64,000 nucleotides of DNA from Mumia sp. Pv4-285 (GCF_041320275.1 NZ_CP162023.1:992001-1056000), one strand, 5' to 3'. Counted from the stretch's first letter, positions 26,357 through 35,528 are shown. The notes: a model not told the origin generated them from the sequence alone. Made by a program: numbers and translations.

Positions 26357-27177
26357 CCGCCATCACCGAGACCGTCACCCCGACCACGAGCCCGTTGCCG
26401 CAGCGCACCCGGGTCGCCAAGTGGTCCCACGACACGTCTGCCGTGTTCGTCCGCGAGATCCTCGTGACGCTGCGCGACCCGTTCACGCTGATCTTCTCGC
26501 TCCTCCAGCCGCTGGTCTTCCTCGGCCTGTTCGGTCCGCTCCTCGACGGGATGCTCGGCGAGGGGACGATCGAAGGCGAGTCGGCCCTCCAGTGGTTCCT
26601 GCCGGGCGTGCTCGTGATGATCGCGATCTTCGGCACCGGCATGGTCGGCGGCAACCTCCTGTACGAGCTGATGACCGGAGCGTACGAGCGCATCCTCGCG
26701 ACGCCGCTCGACCGCTCGTCGATCCTCGTCGGTCGCGCGCTCAAGGAGTTCGCTCCGCTGGTCGTGCAGGCCCTGCTCATCACGATCGTCGCGATCCCGT
26801 TCGGGCTGGCGTTCTATCCCGCGCACGTCCTCCTCGGGCTGCTGATCCTCGGCATCTTCGGGATCGGGCTCGGCTCGCTCTCGTACGCTCTCGGACTGGC
26901 GTCGAAGAACCGCGAGTGGGTGTTCTGGGGCGTCCAGCAGTCGCTGATCTTCCCGCTGCTGCTGCTCGCGGGCATGATGCTGCCGCTCGAGGCGGGACCC
27001 GAGTGGATGCAGACGGTGTCGAAGTTCAACCCGCTGACGTACATCGTCGACGCGGAGCGGACCCTGTTCGCCGGGACGATGTGGGACTCCACCGTGGCGT
27101 GGGGCCTGCTCGCCGCGATCGCGACCTGCGCCGTCGGCCTGTGGGTGGGCATCTGGAAGGTCAAGCGCACGATCTGA
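26353..27177 (+). CDS. ABC-2 transporter permease (DrrB-like)
   Basis: A 274-residue membrane protein with about six segments. The N-terminal cytoplasmic part ends in 'FVREILVTLRDPFTLIFSLL', followed by 'WFLPGVLVMIAIFGTGMVGG' near 75. 'YERILATPLDRSSILVGRAL' is the conserved cytoplasmic loop of DrrB/ABC2 permeases, and 'FNPLTYIVDAERTLFAG' near the end is equally typical. It overlaps the ATPase by 4 bp. A strong hairpin begins at its stop codon, closing the operon. Confidence 0.92.
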   Translation: MTAITETVTPTTSPLPQRTRVAKWSHDTSAVFVREILVTLRDPFTLIFSLLQPLVFLGLFGPLLDGMLGEGTIEGESALQWFLPGVLVMIAIFGTGMVGGNLLYELMTGAYERILATPLDRSSILVGRALKEFAPLVVQALLITIVAIPFGLAFYPAHVLLGLLILGIFGIGLGSLSYALGLASKNREWVFWGVQQSLIFPLLLLAGMMLPLEAGPEWMQTVSKFNPLTYIVDAERTLFAGTMWDSTVAWGLLAAIATCAVGLWVGIWKVKRTI

Positions 27178-27229
27178 GCCACCGACCCGCCGGGGTGCGC
27201 TACGTCACACCGCGCCCCGGCGGGTGGCT
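27177..27229 (+). terminator. hairpin terminator after the DrrAB-type operon
   Basis: AGCCACC (27177-27183) plus CCCGCCGGGG (27186-27195) pair with CCCCGGCGGG (27215-27224) plus GGTGGCT (27223-27229), forming a long GC-rich stem that starts at the last base of the stop codon. Confidence 0.7.
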
Positions 27230-27248
27230 GTAACGCCGACGTCATCCG

Positions 27249-27254
27249 TACGAT
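27249..27254 (+). promoter_or_regulatory. -10 element TACGAT of leaderless mutA
   Basis: TACGAT ends 6 nt before the mutA ATG. No Shine-Dalgarno lies between, so the mutAB-meaB transcript probably starts at the ATG. Confidence 0.5.
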
Positions 27255-27260
27255 GCGCAA

Positions 27261-29102
27261 ATGAGCGAGTTGTCCCTGAGCGGCGACGCGACGTACTCCC
27301 GTGCGGCGTGGGAGAAGTCCGCGGCGGCCGTCCTCCGCAAGTCCGGACGGTTGACTGACGACCAACCCGATGACGCGGTCTGGGACGCCCTGACGACCCG
27401 CACCCTCGACGACATCGCGGTGCCGCCGCTGGGCACACCCGAGACCGTCGCCGGCCTCGGAGACCCGGGCCTTCCCGGCCAGGCGCCGTACGTCCGGGGG
27501 ACCCAGGCGCGTCGCGCCGACGGGTCGTGGGACGTCCGTGTCCTCCACGAGGACCCGGACGCGTCCAGGACGGCCGAGGCGGTCCTCACCGACCTCGAGA
27601 ACGGCGCGACCTCGGTGTGGCTGCGGCTCGGTCCCGAAGCGATCGCGCCGGCGGCCCTCGCCACCGTGCTCGACCGCGTCTTCGTCGACCTCGCACCGGT
27701 CGTGATCGAGGCCCGCACGGACGCGCTCGGAGCAGCCGACGCGTTCTGCCGCTACCTCGACGAGCGGGCGGTCGTTCCTGCTCCCGGTACGAATCTCGGC
27801 CTCGATCCGATCGGTGCGGCCCTGCGCGGCTACGCGTCCGGTCTCGACCGAGACACGGCCGTCGTCGAAGGCGCGCGCAAGGCTGCCGAGCGCGGGATCG
27901 CCGCGCTCGTCGTCGACGCGACTGCCGCCCACGACGGCGGAGCCTCCGACGCGCAGGAGGTCGGGTACGCCCTGGCGGTCGGCGCGGCGTACCTGCGTCT
28001 GCTCACCGGTGCGGGGTTCTCGCTCGAGGACGCGCTCGCCCAGATCGAGTTCCGGTTCGCCGCGACCGACGAGCAGCTCACCACGATCGCCAAGCTCCGC
28101 GCCGCCCGGCAGACGTGGAACCGCCTCACGGAGCTGTCCGGTGCGGCCGAGGTCGCCCGCGGACAGGTGCAGCACGCGGTCACCTCGCGCGTCATGCTCA
28201 GCAAGTACGACCCGTGGGTCAACATGCTCCGGACCACGGTGGCGACGTTCGCGGCCGGCGTCGGTGGTGCGACGTCGGTGACGGTGCTGCCGTTCGACGC
28301 GCCGCTCGGCCTCCCGGACGCGTTCAGCCGGCGGATCGCCCGCAACACCTCGTCGCTCCTGGTCGCCGAGTCGCACGTCGGCGCCGTCACGGATCCCGCC
28401 GGCGGGGCGTACGCCGTGGAGCGCCTGACCGACGACCTGGCGCGTGCGGCCTGGGACGAGCTCGGCCGGATCGAGGAGTCCGGCGGGGTCGCCGCGGCGA
28501 TCGCCGACGGCTCGCTGGTCGCACGCCACCGCGAGGTCGCCCGCGAGCGCGAGCACCAGATCGCCCAGCGCAAGCGTCCGCTCACCGGGCTCTCCGAGTT
28601 CCCGAACCTGCGCGAGGTGCTGCCCGAGCGCACCCCGTACCCCGAGGGGGCCGAGCCGGTCCAGCGGTACGGCGCGGCGTTCGAGGTGCTGCGCGACAAC
28701 CCGGTCGCCACCCCAGTGTTCCTAGCGACGATGGGTCCGATCGCGGCCCACACCGCACGGGTCACGTTCATCGCCAACCTCCTCGCGTCCGGCGGCATCG
28801 AGACCGTGGCTGCCGGTGCGACGACCGGCGTCGACGACGTCCTCGCGGCGTACGACGGAGCGCCCGTGGTGTGCCTTGCCGGCACCGACCGTGCGTACGC
28901 CGAGTGGGGTGCCGATCTCGTCTCCGCACTGCGGGGCGCCGGCGCGCAGCGGGTGATCCTGGCGGGCCGGCCCGTCGACGGCGTCGATGTCGACGCGACC
29001 GCCGCGATGGGTGTCGACGCCCTGGCGTTCCTGCACGAGACCCGCGCTCACCTGGGTGCTCCGGCGGCCACGCCCGCCGGCGAGAACGGAGCAGACGCAT
29101 GA
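27261..29102 (+). CDS. mutA: methylmalonyl-CoA mutase small subunit
   Basis: The 613-residue beta (small) subunit of heterodimeric B12-dependent methylmalonyl-CoA mutase, which interconverts (R)-methylmalonyl-CoA and succinyl-CoA. It keeps the TIM-barrel fold (about 40-440; 'ISLxxHDxG'-type parts are degenerate) with '[20 protein letters not shown]' and 'ITDPAGGAY'-like '[19 protein letters not shown]'. The C-terminal Rossmann-like domain lacks the DxHxxG cobalamin motif, as expected for the non-catalytic subunit. Its stop overlaps the mutB start (ATGA). A leaderless promoter precedes it. Propionate, odd-chain and branched-chain catabolism is the usual context. Confidence 0.95.
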   Translation: MSELSLSGDATYSRAAWEKSAAAVLRKSGRLTDDQPDDAVWDALTTRTLDDIAVPPLGTPETVAGLGDPGLPGQAPYVRGTQARRADGSWDVRVLHEDPDASRTAEAVLTDLENGATSVWLRLGPEAIAPAALATVLDRVFVDLAPVVIEARTDALGAADAFCRYLDERAVVPAPGTNLGLDPIGAALRGYASGLDRDTAVVEGARKAAERGIAALVVDATAAHDGGASDAQEVGYALAVGAAYLRLLTGAGFSLEDALAQIEFRFAATDEQLTTIAKLRAARQTWNRLTELSGAAEVARGQVQHAVTSRVMLSKYDPWVNMLRTTVATFAAGVGGATSVTVLPFDAPLGLPDAFSRRIARNTSSLLVAESHVGAVTDPAGGAYAVERLTDDLARAAWDELGRIEESGGVAAAIADGSLVARHREVAREREHQIAQRKRPLTGLSEFPNLREVLPERTPYPEGAEPVQRYGAAFEVLRDNPVATPVFLATMGPIAAHTARVTFIANLLASGGIETVAAGATTGVDDVLAAYDGAPVVCLAGTDRAYAEWGADLVSALRGAGAQRVILAGRPVDGVDVDATAAMGVDALAFLHETRAHLGAPAATPAGENGADA

Positions 29103-31285
29103 GCATCCCCGAGTCCTTCGCCGGGCTGCCGCTCGACCCTGAGACCCCGTACGCGGCCGACCGGGCGGCGTACGACCTCAGCACCGACGGTGCCGAGCCG
29201 TGGGCGGCACCCGAGGGCATCGACGTCGCGCCGCTCTACACCGCCGCCGACCTGGACGGCCTCGACGCGCTCGACACGTACCCGGGCGTCGCACCGTTCC
29301 TGCGCGGGCCCTACCCGACGATGTACACGACGCAGCCGTGGACGATCCGCCAGTACGCGGGCTTCTCGACGGCCGAGGAGTCGAACGCGTTCTACCGGCG
29401 CAACCTCGCGGCCGGCCAGAAGGGCCTGTCGGTCGCCTTCGACCTTGCGACCCACCGCGGCTACGACTCGGACAACCCCCGCGTCGTCGGCGACGTGGGC
29501 ATGGCCGGCGTCGCGATCGACTCGGTCTACGACACCCGCACCCTCTTCGACGGCATCCCGCTGGACAAGATGAGCGTCTCGATGACGATGAACGGTGCCG
29601 TCCTGCCGGTGCTCGCGCTCTACATCGTCGCGGCAGAGGAGCAGGGGGTGAAGCCGGAGCAGCTCATGGGGACCATCCAGAACGACATCCTCAAGGAGTT
29701 CATGGTCCGCAACACCTACATCTATCCGCCCGCGCCGTCGATGCGGATCATCTCCGACATCTTCGCCTACACCGCGCAGCGGATGCCGAAGTTCAACTCG
29801 ATCTCGATCTCCGGCTACCACATCCAGGAGGCCGGAGCCACGAACGACCTCGAGCTCGCGTACACGCTGGCCGACGGCGTCGAATACATCCGTGCCGGCC
29901 TCGACGTCGGTCTCGACATCGACGCGTTCGCGCCGCGCCTGTCGTTCTTCTGGGCGATCGGGATGAACTTCTTCATGGAGATCGCCAAGATGCGGGCCGC
30001 GCGTGCGCTGTGGTCGCGGCTGGTGGCGGAGTTCGAGCCCGCGAACCCGAAGTCGAGCTCGCTGCGGACCCACTCGCAGACGTCGGGGTGGTCGCTGACC
30101 GCGCAGGACGTCTTCAACAACGTGCAGCGCACGGCCATCGAGGCGATGGCGGCGACCCAGGGCCACACGCAGTCGCTGCACACCAACGCGCTCGACGAGG
30201 CGATCGCGCTGCCGACCGACTTCTCGGCCCGCATCGCCCGCAACACGCAGCTGCTGCTCCAGCAGGAGTCCGGCACGACCGCGACGATCGACCCGTGGGG
30301 TGGCTCGTACTACGTCGAGAGGCTCACGCACGACCTCGCCCGCCGCGCCTGGGGCCACATCCAGGAGGTCGAGAAGGCCGGCGGCATGGCCAAGGCGATC
30401 GAGGCGGGCATCCCCAAGATGAGGGTCGAGGAGGCCGCCGCCCGGACGCAGGCGCGGATCGACTCCGGGCAGCAGGCCGTGATCGGTGTGAACACCTACC
30501 GCGTCGACACCGAGGAGCCGTTCGAGGTCCTCAAGGTCGACAACCGCGCCGTGTACGCCGCCCAGGTCGCCAAGCTCGAGCGACTGCGCGCGGAGCGCGA
30601 CGCCGACGAGGTCCGCCGTACGCTCCACGCGCTGACCGAGTCTGCCGGCCGCGGGGCGAGCAAGGACGGGACGCTCGACGGCAACCTGCTCGCGCTGGCC
30701 GTCGACGCCGCCCGTGCCAAGGCCACCGTCGGCGAGATCTCCGACGCGCTCGAGAAGGTCTACGGACGCCACAAGGCAGTCATCCGTACGATCTCTGGTG
30801 TGTACCGGTCCGAGGCAGGCAAGGCTGAGAACGTCGAGCGCGTGATCGCGGCGACCGACGCCTTCGAGGAGGCGGAGGGCCGCCGCCCGCGCATCCTGGT
30901 CGCCAAGATGGGCCAGGACGGGCACGACCGCGGCCAGAAGGTCATCGTGTCCGCCTTCGCCGACATGGGGTTCGACGTCGACGTGGGCCCGCTGTTCTCC
31001 ACCCCCGAAGAGGTGGCGCAGCAGGCGGTCGACGCCGACGTGCACGTCGTCGGGGTGTCGTCGCTGGCTGCCGGTCACCTCACGCTGGTGCCCGCGCTGC
31101 GCGACGCCCTCGCCGAGCTGGGCCGCCCCGACGTGCTCGTCGTGGTCGGTGGCGTGATCCCTCCGGACGACGTGTCGACGCTCAAGGAGATGGGTGCGAC
31201 GTCGGTGTTCCTGCCCGGCACGGTCATCGCCGAGTCGGCGCTGGAGCTGCTCGACACGCTTCGTACGACGCTGAAGCACGGGTGA
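29099..31285 (+). CDS. mutB: methylmalonyl-CoA mutase large (catalytic) subunit
   Basis: A 728-residue catalytic subunit. The substrate-binding barrel (about 45-560) contains '[20 protein letters not shown]', the usual methylmalonyl-CoA mutase signature, and '[20 protein letters not shown]'. The C-terminal B12 domain (about 595-728) has '[14 protein letters not shown]', with His609 as the lower cobalt ligand, then '[20 protein letters not shown]' and the 'VGGVIPPDD' strand. It is translationally coupled to mutA. The following gene encodes the GTPase that protects and reloads this subunit with adenosylcobalamin. Confidence 0.97.
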   Translation: MSIPESFAGLPLDPETPYAADRAAYDLSTDGAEPWAAPEGIDVAPLYTAADLDGLDALDTYPGVAPFLRGPYPTMYTTQPWTIRQYAGFSTAEESNAFYRRNLAAGQKGLSVAFDLATHRGYDSDNPRVVGDVGMAGVAIDSVYDTRTLFDGIPLDKMSVSMTMNGAVLPVLALYIVAAEEQGVKPEQLMGTIQNDILKEFMVRNTYIYPPAPSMRIISDIFAYTAQRMPKFNSISISGYHIQEAGATNDLELAYTLADGVEYIRAGLDVGLDIDAFAPRLSFFWAIGMNFFMEIAKMRAARALWSRLVAEFEPANPKSSSLRTHSQTSGWSLTAQDVFNNVQRTAIEAMAATQGHTQSLHTNALDEAIALPTDFSARIARNTQLLLQQESGTTATIDPWGGSYYVERLTHDLARRAWGHIQEVEKAGGMAKAIEAGIPKMRVEEAAARTQARIDSGQQAVIGVNTYRVDTEEPFEVLKVDNRAVYAAQVAKLERLRAERDADEVRRTLHALTESAGRGASKDGTLDGNLLALAVDAARAKATVGEISDALEKVYGRHKAVIRTISGVYRSEAGKAENVERVIAATDAFEEAEGRRPRILVAKMGQDGHDRGQKVIVSAFADMGFDVDVGPLFSTPEEVAQQAVDADVHVVGVSSLAAGHLTLVPALRDALAELGRPDVLVVVGGVIPPDDVSTLKEMGATSVFLPGTVIAESALELLDTLRTTLKHG

Positions 31286-31292
31286 CGCCGGC

Positions 31293-32291
31293 TTGAGCGG
31301 CGTGCGCTCGATCGACGTGGAGGACCTGGCCGCGCGGGTGCGCGAGGGTCAGCGTGCCGCGGTCGCGCGAGCGATCACGCTGGTCGAGTCGCGTCGTGAC
31401 GACCACCGCGAAGCCGCGCGGGAGCTGCTGGCGCTGCTGACACCGCACGCCGGCGGCGCCGTGCGCGTCGGCATCTCCGGCGTTCCCGGCGTCGGCAAGT
31501 CGACCTTCATCGAGTCGCTCGGCACCTACCTGACCGGCACGGACCACAAGGTCGGTGTGCTCGCGGTCGACCCTTCCTCCGTACGCACCGGCGGGTCGGT
31601 CCTCGGCGACAAGACGCGGATGCCGGAGCTCGCTGCGCACCCGGCGGCGTACATCCGCCCCTCGCCGTCGGCCGGCACGCTAGGCGGGGTGGCCCGAGCG
31701 ACGACCCAGGCGATCCTCGTGCTCGAGGCTGCGGGGTTCGACGTCGTGCTCGTCGAGACCGTCGGCGTCGGCCAGTCCGAGGTCACTGTCGCCGGGATGG
31801 TCGACACTTTCCTGTTCCTGACCCTGGCACGCACCGGCGACCAGCTGCAGGGCATCAAGAAGGGCATCCTCGAGATCGCCGACGTCATCGCGGTGAACAA
31901 GGCCGACGGTGACCGTGAGCCCGAGGCTCGGGTAGCAGCGAAGGACCTCGCGGGTGCGATCCGGCTGGTGCACGCCGGGACGAGCGGCTGGGTGCCCCCG
32001 GTGCTGACCTGCTCGGGGCTGGAGGGCACCGAGGTCGACACGGTGTGGCTGCGGGTGCTGCGGCACCGGGAGTTCCTCGGAGCGGGCGGCCTGCGCGAGA
32101 AGCGTGCGGCTCAGCAGCTCGAGTTCATGTGGGCGCTGGTGCGCGACGAGCTCGACCAGCGCCTGCGGCGGTCGGCCCCGGTCCGAGGTGTGCTCGACAA
32201 CGTCAGGGCAGCCGTGCTGGCGGGCGAGATGCCGGCGACGAACGCCGCCGATGCGATCCTCGCCGCGTACGACCGACGCCCCACGATTTGA
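31293..32291 (+). CDS. meaB: methylmalonyl-CoA mutase-associated GTPase MeaB
   Basis: A 332-residue G3E-family GTPase that gates B12 delivery to, and release of damaged cofactor from, the mutase. The P-loop is GVPGVGKST near residue 65; 'VLAVDPSSVRTGGSVLGDKT' and 'ETVGVGQSEV' hold the switch regions, and 'VNKADGD' near 203 is the guanine-specificity motif. The C-terminal helices 'FMWALVRDELDQRLRRS' form the dimer arm. TTG 31293 is 7 bp after mutB; GTG 31302 is an alternative. Its stop codon lies within the left arm of a 19-bp hairpin. Confidence 0.95.
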   Translation: MSGVRSIDVEDLAARVREGQRAAVARAITLVESRRDDHREAARELLALLTPHAGGAVRVGISGVPGVGKSTFIESLGTYLTGTDHKVGVLAVDPSSVRTGGSVLGDKTRMPELAAHPAAYIRPSPSAGTLGGVARATTQAILVLEAAGFDVVLVETVGVGQSEVTVAGMVDTFLFLTLARTGDQLQGIKKGILEIADVIAVNKADGDREPEARVAAKDLAGAIRLVHAGTSGWVPPVLTCSGLEGTEVDTVWLRVLRHREFLGAGGLREKRAAQQLEFMWALVRDELDQRLRRSAPVRGVLDNVRAAVLAGEMPATNAADAILAAYDRRPTI

Positions 32292-32350
32292 CGCCTACCC
32301 CACCCCGATCCGGGGTCCGGAAGGTGGATCTGGCGTCAAATCGTGGGGCG
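32277..32350. repeat. long hairpin, copy 1 (upstream of the nuclease-like gene)
   Basis: CGCCCCACGATTTGACGCC (32277-32295) pairs perfectly over 19 bp with 32332-32350; the 36-nt loop has smaller internal repeats. The meaB stop codon TGA is inside the left arm. The right side (GGTGGATCTGGCGTCA...) is homologous to the hairpin at 33313-33381. Confidence 0.85.
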
Positions 32351-32419
32351 GCGGTGGCGACGGGAGCATCCTGTGGATTGCGCTGACGCGATGTGCGCCA
32401 AACCGGCCACCCTCTGGAC

Positions 32420-33325
32420 ATGCCGCCGTTCACCGCAGCTCAAGCACGTGAGGCCGGGATCAGCGACCGTCGTCTCGCCGGTCCGAGCTTCCGCCGCCTC
32501 TTTCGCGGGGTCTACTGCCGCGCTGAAGTCGAGCCCGATCTGCTCTGCTGGATCCAAGCGGCGCTCCTCCTGCTCCCAGACGACGCCGCGGCGAGCCACC
32601 TCACGGCGCTGAGGTTGTTCGGCCTCGAGCTTCGCGCGCTGTTCCCCCTCCACTTCTCGACGAACACGACACGTCACCGGCGACGGCGTGGCGTGGTGCT
32701 CCACCGGCGACGCGGCCTCCTGAACGTCCTGTCGCGCCTGGGCGTCCCTTGTCTCGGTCCCGACCGGACGTTCGTCGACTGCGCGACGATCCTCGGCATC
32801 GTCGAGCTCGTCCAGGCCGCCGAGCACCTCTTGCACGCGGCACACACGTCGTATCCCGAGATGAAGGGCTACCTCGAGAAGACGCACATCGACGGCGTTC
32901 TGCGCGCCCGCCGGGCGTTCCAGCTCGTACGAGAGCGGGTCGAGAGTCCCATGGAGACCCTGGTCCGCCTCGCGCTGGTGTTCGCGCGGTTGCCCGAGCC
33001 GCAGCCGAATGCCGACATCCGCGACGAGACGGGGCGGCTCCTCGCCCGGTGCGACCTCGTCTACTGGGGTTACCGCGTCGTCGTGGAGTACGACGGCGCG
33101 TGGCACGCGAGCTCTCGGAAGCGGCGCGCGTACGACCGGACGCGGCGGGAGAACCTCGAGCGGGACGGGTGGATCGTGATCGTCGTGCTCGACGACGACC
33201 TGCCACATCTTCGGCGGGTGGTCTGGCGGGTCTACCGAGCGCTGCGGGAGCGGGGCTACGACGGCCCCGCGCCGACGTTCAACGCCATGTGGGCTACATG
33301 GTTCGACCGCAGCCCCGCGATGTGA
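32420..33325 (+). CDS. PD-(D/E)XK nuclease-like (DUF559/Vsr-type) protein with AbiEi-like N-terminus
   Basis: A 301-residue protein from ATG 32420; an in-frame upstream start exists at 32393. The N-terminal part ('FTAAQAREAGISDRRLAGPS', 'FRRLFRGVYCRAEVEPD') resembles the winged helix of AbiEi-type antitoxins. The C-terminal part resembles DUF559/Vsr-like nucleases: 'CDLVYWGYRVVVEYDGAWHA' gives the D...E-x-D-G-x-x-H pattern, then 'YDRTRRENLERDGWIVI'. Such genes are common orphan genes in actinobacteria with no proven role. It is flanked by two related long hairpins, and its own stop codon lies in the second. DNA binding and cleavage are inferred only. Confidence 0.75.
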   Translation: MPPFTAAQAREAGISDRRLAGPSFRRLFRGVYCRAEVEPDLLCWIQAALLLLPDDAAASHLTALRLFGLELRALFPLHFSTNTTRHRRRRGVVLHRRRGLLNVLSRLGVPCLGPDRTFVDCATILGIVELVQAAEHLLHAAHTSYPEMKGYLEKTHIDGVLRARRAFQLVRERVESPMETLVRLALVFARLPEPQPNADIRDETGRLLARCDLVYWGYRVVVEYDGAWHASSRKRRAYDRTRRENLERDGWIVIVVLDDDLPHLRRVVWRVYRALRERGYDGPAPTFNAMWATWFDRSPAM

Positions 33326-33381
33326 CGCCGTATCCACCTCCGGCAGCGCCGATGAGGTGGATACGGCGTCACATCGTGGGG
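33313..33381. repeat. long hairpin, copy 2 (downstream of the nuclease-like gene)
   Basis: A 28-bp stem, 33313-33340 paired with 33354-33381, has one G-T pair and a 13-nt loop. The stop codon of the nuclease-like gene is inside the left arm. The core CCCC[AG]CGATGTGACGCC is shared with copy 1, where the corresponding base is T. Confidence 0.85.
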
Positions 33382-33416
33382 CGGGCGTGCGGGGCGGGGT
33401 GGGGGCGGGCGGCGGC

Positions 33417-34535
33417 TCACGCCCAGTCGGCGTTCCAGCCGTCGACGTCCTGCGGCTTGCGCGACGACGGACCGGTGTAGATCGCCGACGGACGGATCAG
33501 CCGCCCGGTGCGCTTCTGCTCCAGGATGTGCGCGCTCCAGCCGGCGGTGCGGGCGCAGGTGAACATCGACGTGAACATGTGCGGCGGGATCTCGGCGAAG
33601 TCGAGGACGATCGCGGCCCAGAACTCGACGTTGGTCTCGAGGACCCGGTCCGGGCGGCGTTCGCGCAGCTCGGCCAGAGCGGCCGACTCGAGCGCTTCCG
33701 CCACGGCGTACCGCGGGGCGTCGAGCTCGCGAGCCGTACGGCGGAGCACGCGGGCACGGGGGTCCTCGGCGCGGTAGACGCGGTGGCCGAAGCCCATCAG
33801 ACGCTCGCCCGAGTCGAGCAGCCCCTTCACGTACGCGCGCGCGTCGTCGCTCTGCTCGACGTCGGAGATCATCCCGAGGACGCGCGACGGGGCGCCGCCG
33901 TGCAGCGGGCCGGACATCGCACCGACGGCGCCGGACAGCGCTGCGGCGACGTCCGCGCCGGTCGACGCGATGACCCGCGCCGTGAAGGTGGAGGCGTTCA
34001 TGCCGTGCTCGGCCGCGGAAGCCCAGTACGCGTCGATGGCCTTGACGTGTGCCGGGTTCGCCTCACCTCGCCAGCGGGTCAGGAAGCGCTCGGTGATCGT
34101 GCTCGCCTTGTCGATCTCTGCCTGCGGCACCATCGGCTGGCCCACCCCGCGCGCGGCCTGGGCGACGTACGAGAGCACCATCACCGCCGTACGTGCGAGG
34201 TCGTCGCGTGCCTGCTCGGGCTCGATGTCGTACAGCTGACGCAGCCCCCACGCCGGCGCGGTCAGCGCGATCGCGCTCTGCACGTCGACGCGGATGTCAC
34301 CGGAGTGCACCGGGATCGGGAAGGGTTCGGCCGGCGGGAGGCCCGGCTCGTACGCACCGTCGACGAGAAGGCCCCAGATCTTCTCGAACGGGACGCTGCC
34401 GACGAGGTCCTCGATGTCGACGCCGCGGTAGCGCAGTGCGGAGCCTTCCTTGTCGGGCTCGGCGATCTCCGTCGCGAAGGCGACCACGCCTTCGAGCCCC
34501 TCGTGGACCTCAACCGTCTCAGGTGCGTCAGTCAT
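33417..34535 (-). CDS. citrate synthase (type 2, CitA-like)
   Basis: A 372-residue citrate synthase that condenses oxaloacetate and acetyl-CoA. Signature parts: 'HGMNASTFTARVIASTGADV' near residue 185 (catalytic-site His region), 'SGPLHGGAPSRVLGM' near 212, and 'LMGFGHRVYRAEDPRARVLR' near 255 with His and Arg of the active site; the catalytic Asp is expected in 'VEFWAAIVLD'. The length and start 'EVHEGLEGVVAFATEIAEPD' fit the actinobacterial 'citrate synthase 2' group that often neighbours serC and pdxH. ATG 34535 is chosen; the 52 bp upstream are shared with divergent pdxH. Confidence 0.93.
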   Translation of the reverse strand: MTDAPETVEVHEGLEGVVAFATEIAEPDKEGSALRYRGVDIEDLVGSVPFEKIWGLLVDGAYEPGLPPAEPFPIPVHSGDIRVDVQSAIALTAPAWGLRQLYDIEPEQARDDLARTAVMVLSYVAQAARGVGQPMVPQAEIDKASTITERFLTRWRGEANPAHVKAIDAYWASAAEHGMNASTFTARVIASTGADVAAALSGAVGAMSGPLHGGAPSRVLGMISDVEQSDDARAYVKGLLDSGERLMGFGHRVYRAEDPRARVLRRTARELDAPRYAVAEALESAALAELRERRPDRVLETNVEFWAAIVLDFAEIPPHMFTSMFTCARTAGWSAHILEQKRTGRLIRPSAIYTGPSSRKPQDVDGWNADWA

Positions 34536-34574
34536 TGGGCCATTGTGCCCCCCATCACACGGACCGCGGTCCCG

Positions 34575-34580
34575 TAGGGT
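34575..34580 (+). promoter_or_regulatory. -10 element TAGGGT of leaderless pdxH
   Basis: TAGGGT ends 7 nt before the pdxH ATG, so the transcript should begin at the start codon. The divergent citrate synthase promoter must lie in the same 52 bp. Confidence 0.45.
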
Positions 34581-34587
34581 CGGCTTC

Positions 34588-35229
34588 ATGGAGTCCGAGG
34601 CGATCGCGGCGCTGCGCGAGGAGTACGAGGCAGCAGGGCTCACGGAGGCCGACGCGGGAGACGACCCGGTGAGTCTCTTCGTGCGCTGGTTCGACGGGGC
34701 CGTGGCCTCAGGGATGCACGACCCCAACGCGATGGCGCTGGCGACGGCGTCGCCCGGAGCGTTCCCGTCGGTCCGCATCGTGCTCCTCAAGGGGTTCGAC
34801 TCCGACGGCGCCGTCTTCTACACCAACCGCGAGTCCCGCAAGGGTGACGAGCTGGAGGCCAACCCGCGCGCGGCGCTCGCGATGCTGTGGCACCCCCTCC
34901 AGAGGCAGGTGCGGATCGAGGGGATGGTCAGCCGGGTGAGCGACGAGGAGTCGGACGAGTACTTCGCGTCCCGCCCGCGCGGCTCACGGCTCGGTGCCGT
35001 CGCCTCGCCCCAGTCGCGTGTGGTGGCGGACCGCATCGAGCTCGAGCGGGCGTACGACGCTGCCGACGCGTCGTTCCCGGGCGAGGTGCAGCGGCCGCCC
35101 AGCTGGGGCGGCTACCGGGTGTCGCTGGAGACGGTGGAGTTCTGGCAGGGCCGCGTGGGGCGCCTGCACGACCGGATCCGGTTCCGCGCGATCGACGGCC
35201 ACTGGCTGCGCGAGCGTCTCGCTCCGTGA
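34588..35229 (+). CDS. pdxH: pyridoxamine 5'-phosphate oxidase
   Basis: A 213-residue FMN enzyme that oxidises pyridoxamine or pyridoxine 5'-phosphate to PLP, the cofactor of SerC in this window. Conserved parts are 'PNAMALATASPGAFPSVRIV' and 'LLKGFDSDGAVFYTNRESRK' (FMN/phosphate binding), 'HPLQRQVRIEG', 'FASRPRGSRLGAVASPQS' and the C-terminal 'VEFWQGRVGRLHDRIRF', whose last part contacts the substrate. It is full length. The start is supported by the leaderless -10 box. A repeat-containing intergenic region follows. Confidence 0.95.
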   Translation: MESEAIAALREEYEAAGLTEADAGDDPVSLFVRWFDGAVASGMHDPNAMALATASPGAFPSVRIVLLKGFDSDGAVFYTNRESRKGDELEANPRAALAMLWHPLQRQVRIEGMVSRVSDEESDEYFASRPRGSRLGAVASPQSRVVADRIELERAYDAADASFPGEVQRPPSWGGYRVSLETVEFWQGRVGRLHDRIRFRAIDGHWLRERLAP

Positions 35230-35237
35230 GGTCGAGG

Positions 35238-35269
35238 GGTCTCGCTGGCTTCGGGCCTCGACCCGCGAG
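35238..35269. repeat. dispersed repeat copy ('GGTCTCG-CTTCG-CCTCGACC' family)
   Basis: GGTCTCGCTGGCTTCGGGCC and the following CTCGACCCGCGAG match, with a few substitutions, the repeats starting at 52189 and 62197. It begins 9 bp after the pdxH stop codon. Confidence 0.6.
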
Positions 35270-35306
35270 ACAGGAACCTCCCGCGGGACAGGAACGACCC
35301 GCGGGG
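35263..35306. repeat. 18-bp direct repeat, about 2.4 copies
   Basis: CCGCGAGACAGGAACCTC is followed by CCGCGGGACAGGAACGAC and then CCGCGGGG. The shared core is CCGCG[AG]GACAGGAAC. Confidence 0.7.
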
Positions 35307-35528
35307 TTGAGTACCGAGTGGACAAAGCCTCGGCCCCCGCGGGTCGGGTGGCTGCTGGGATTCGCCGCACGGTGCGGGTGGTCCCGGACAACCGTGACTA
35401 GCTGACAGCCACCTCACATGTCCTGAAGCTCATCATTCTTCGGACCACCTCCTTCCCGTGTACGACCGACGCTACGCCCCTCCGGGAGATCGGCCAACCC
35501 ATTATCCGGACCGCTCGGAGCCCCGACT

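Larger units (their letters stand above)
35230..35528. other. intergenic region with dispersed and tandem repeats
   Basis: About 300 bp without a gene. It holds a divergent copy of the 'GGTCTCG...CTTCG..CCTCGACC' repeat (35238-35269), then an 18-bp-period direct repeat (35263-35306), then 220 bp in which I see no ORF, RNA fold or convincing promoter before the MFS gene. Confidence 0.6.

Noticed and set aside
27178-27260. Cobalamin riboswitch upstream of mutA
   Set aside because: The gap is 83 bp, holds a terminator hairpin for the previous operon, and the -10 box makes the transcript leaderless. No B12 box is visible.
29048-31279. 743-codon minus-strand frame across mutB
   Set aside because: Antisense shadow of mutB, rich in Arg/Val/Gly/His as expected from reversed GC-biased codons.
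32393-32419. Start at 32393 for the nuclease-like gene
   Set aside because: It adds nine residues unlike the family N-terminus; ATG 32420 begins the conserved 'FTAAQAREAG' region.
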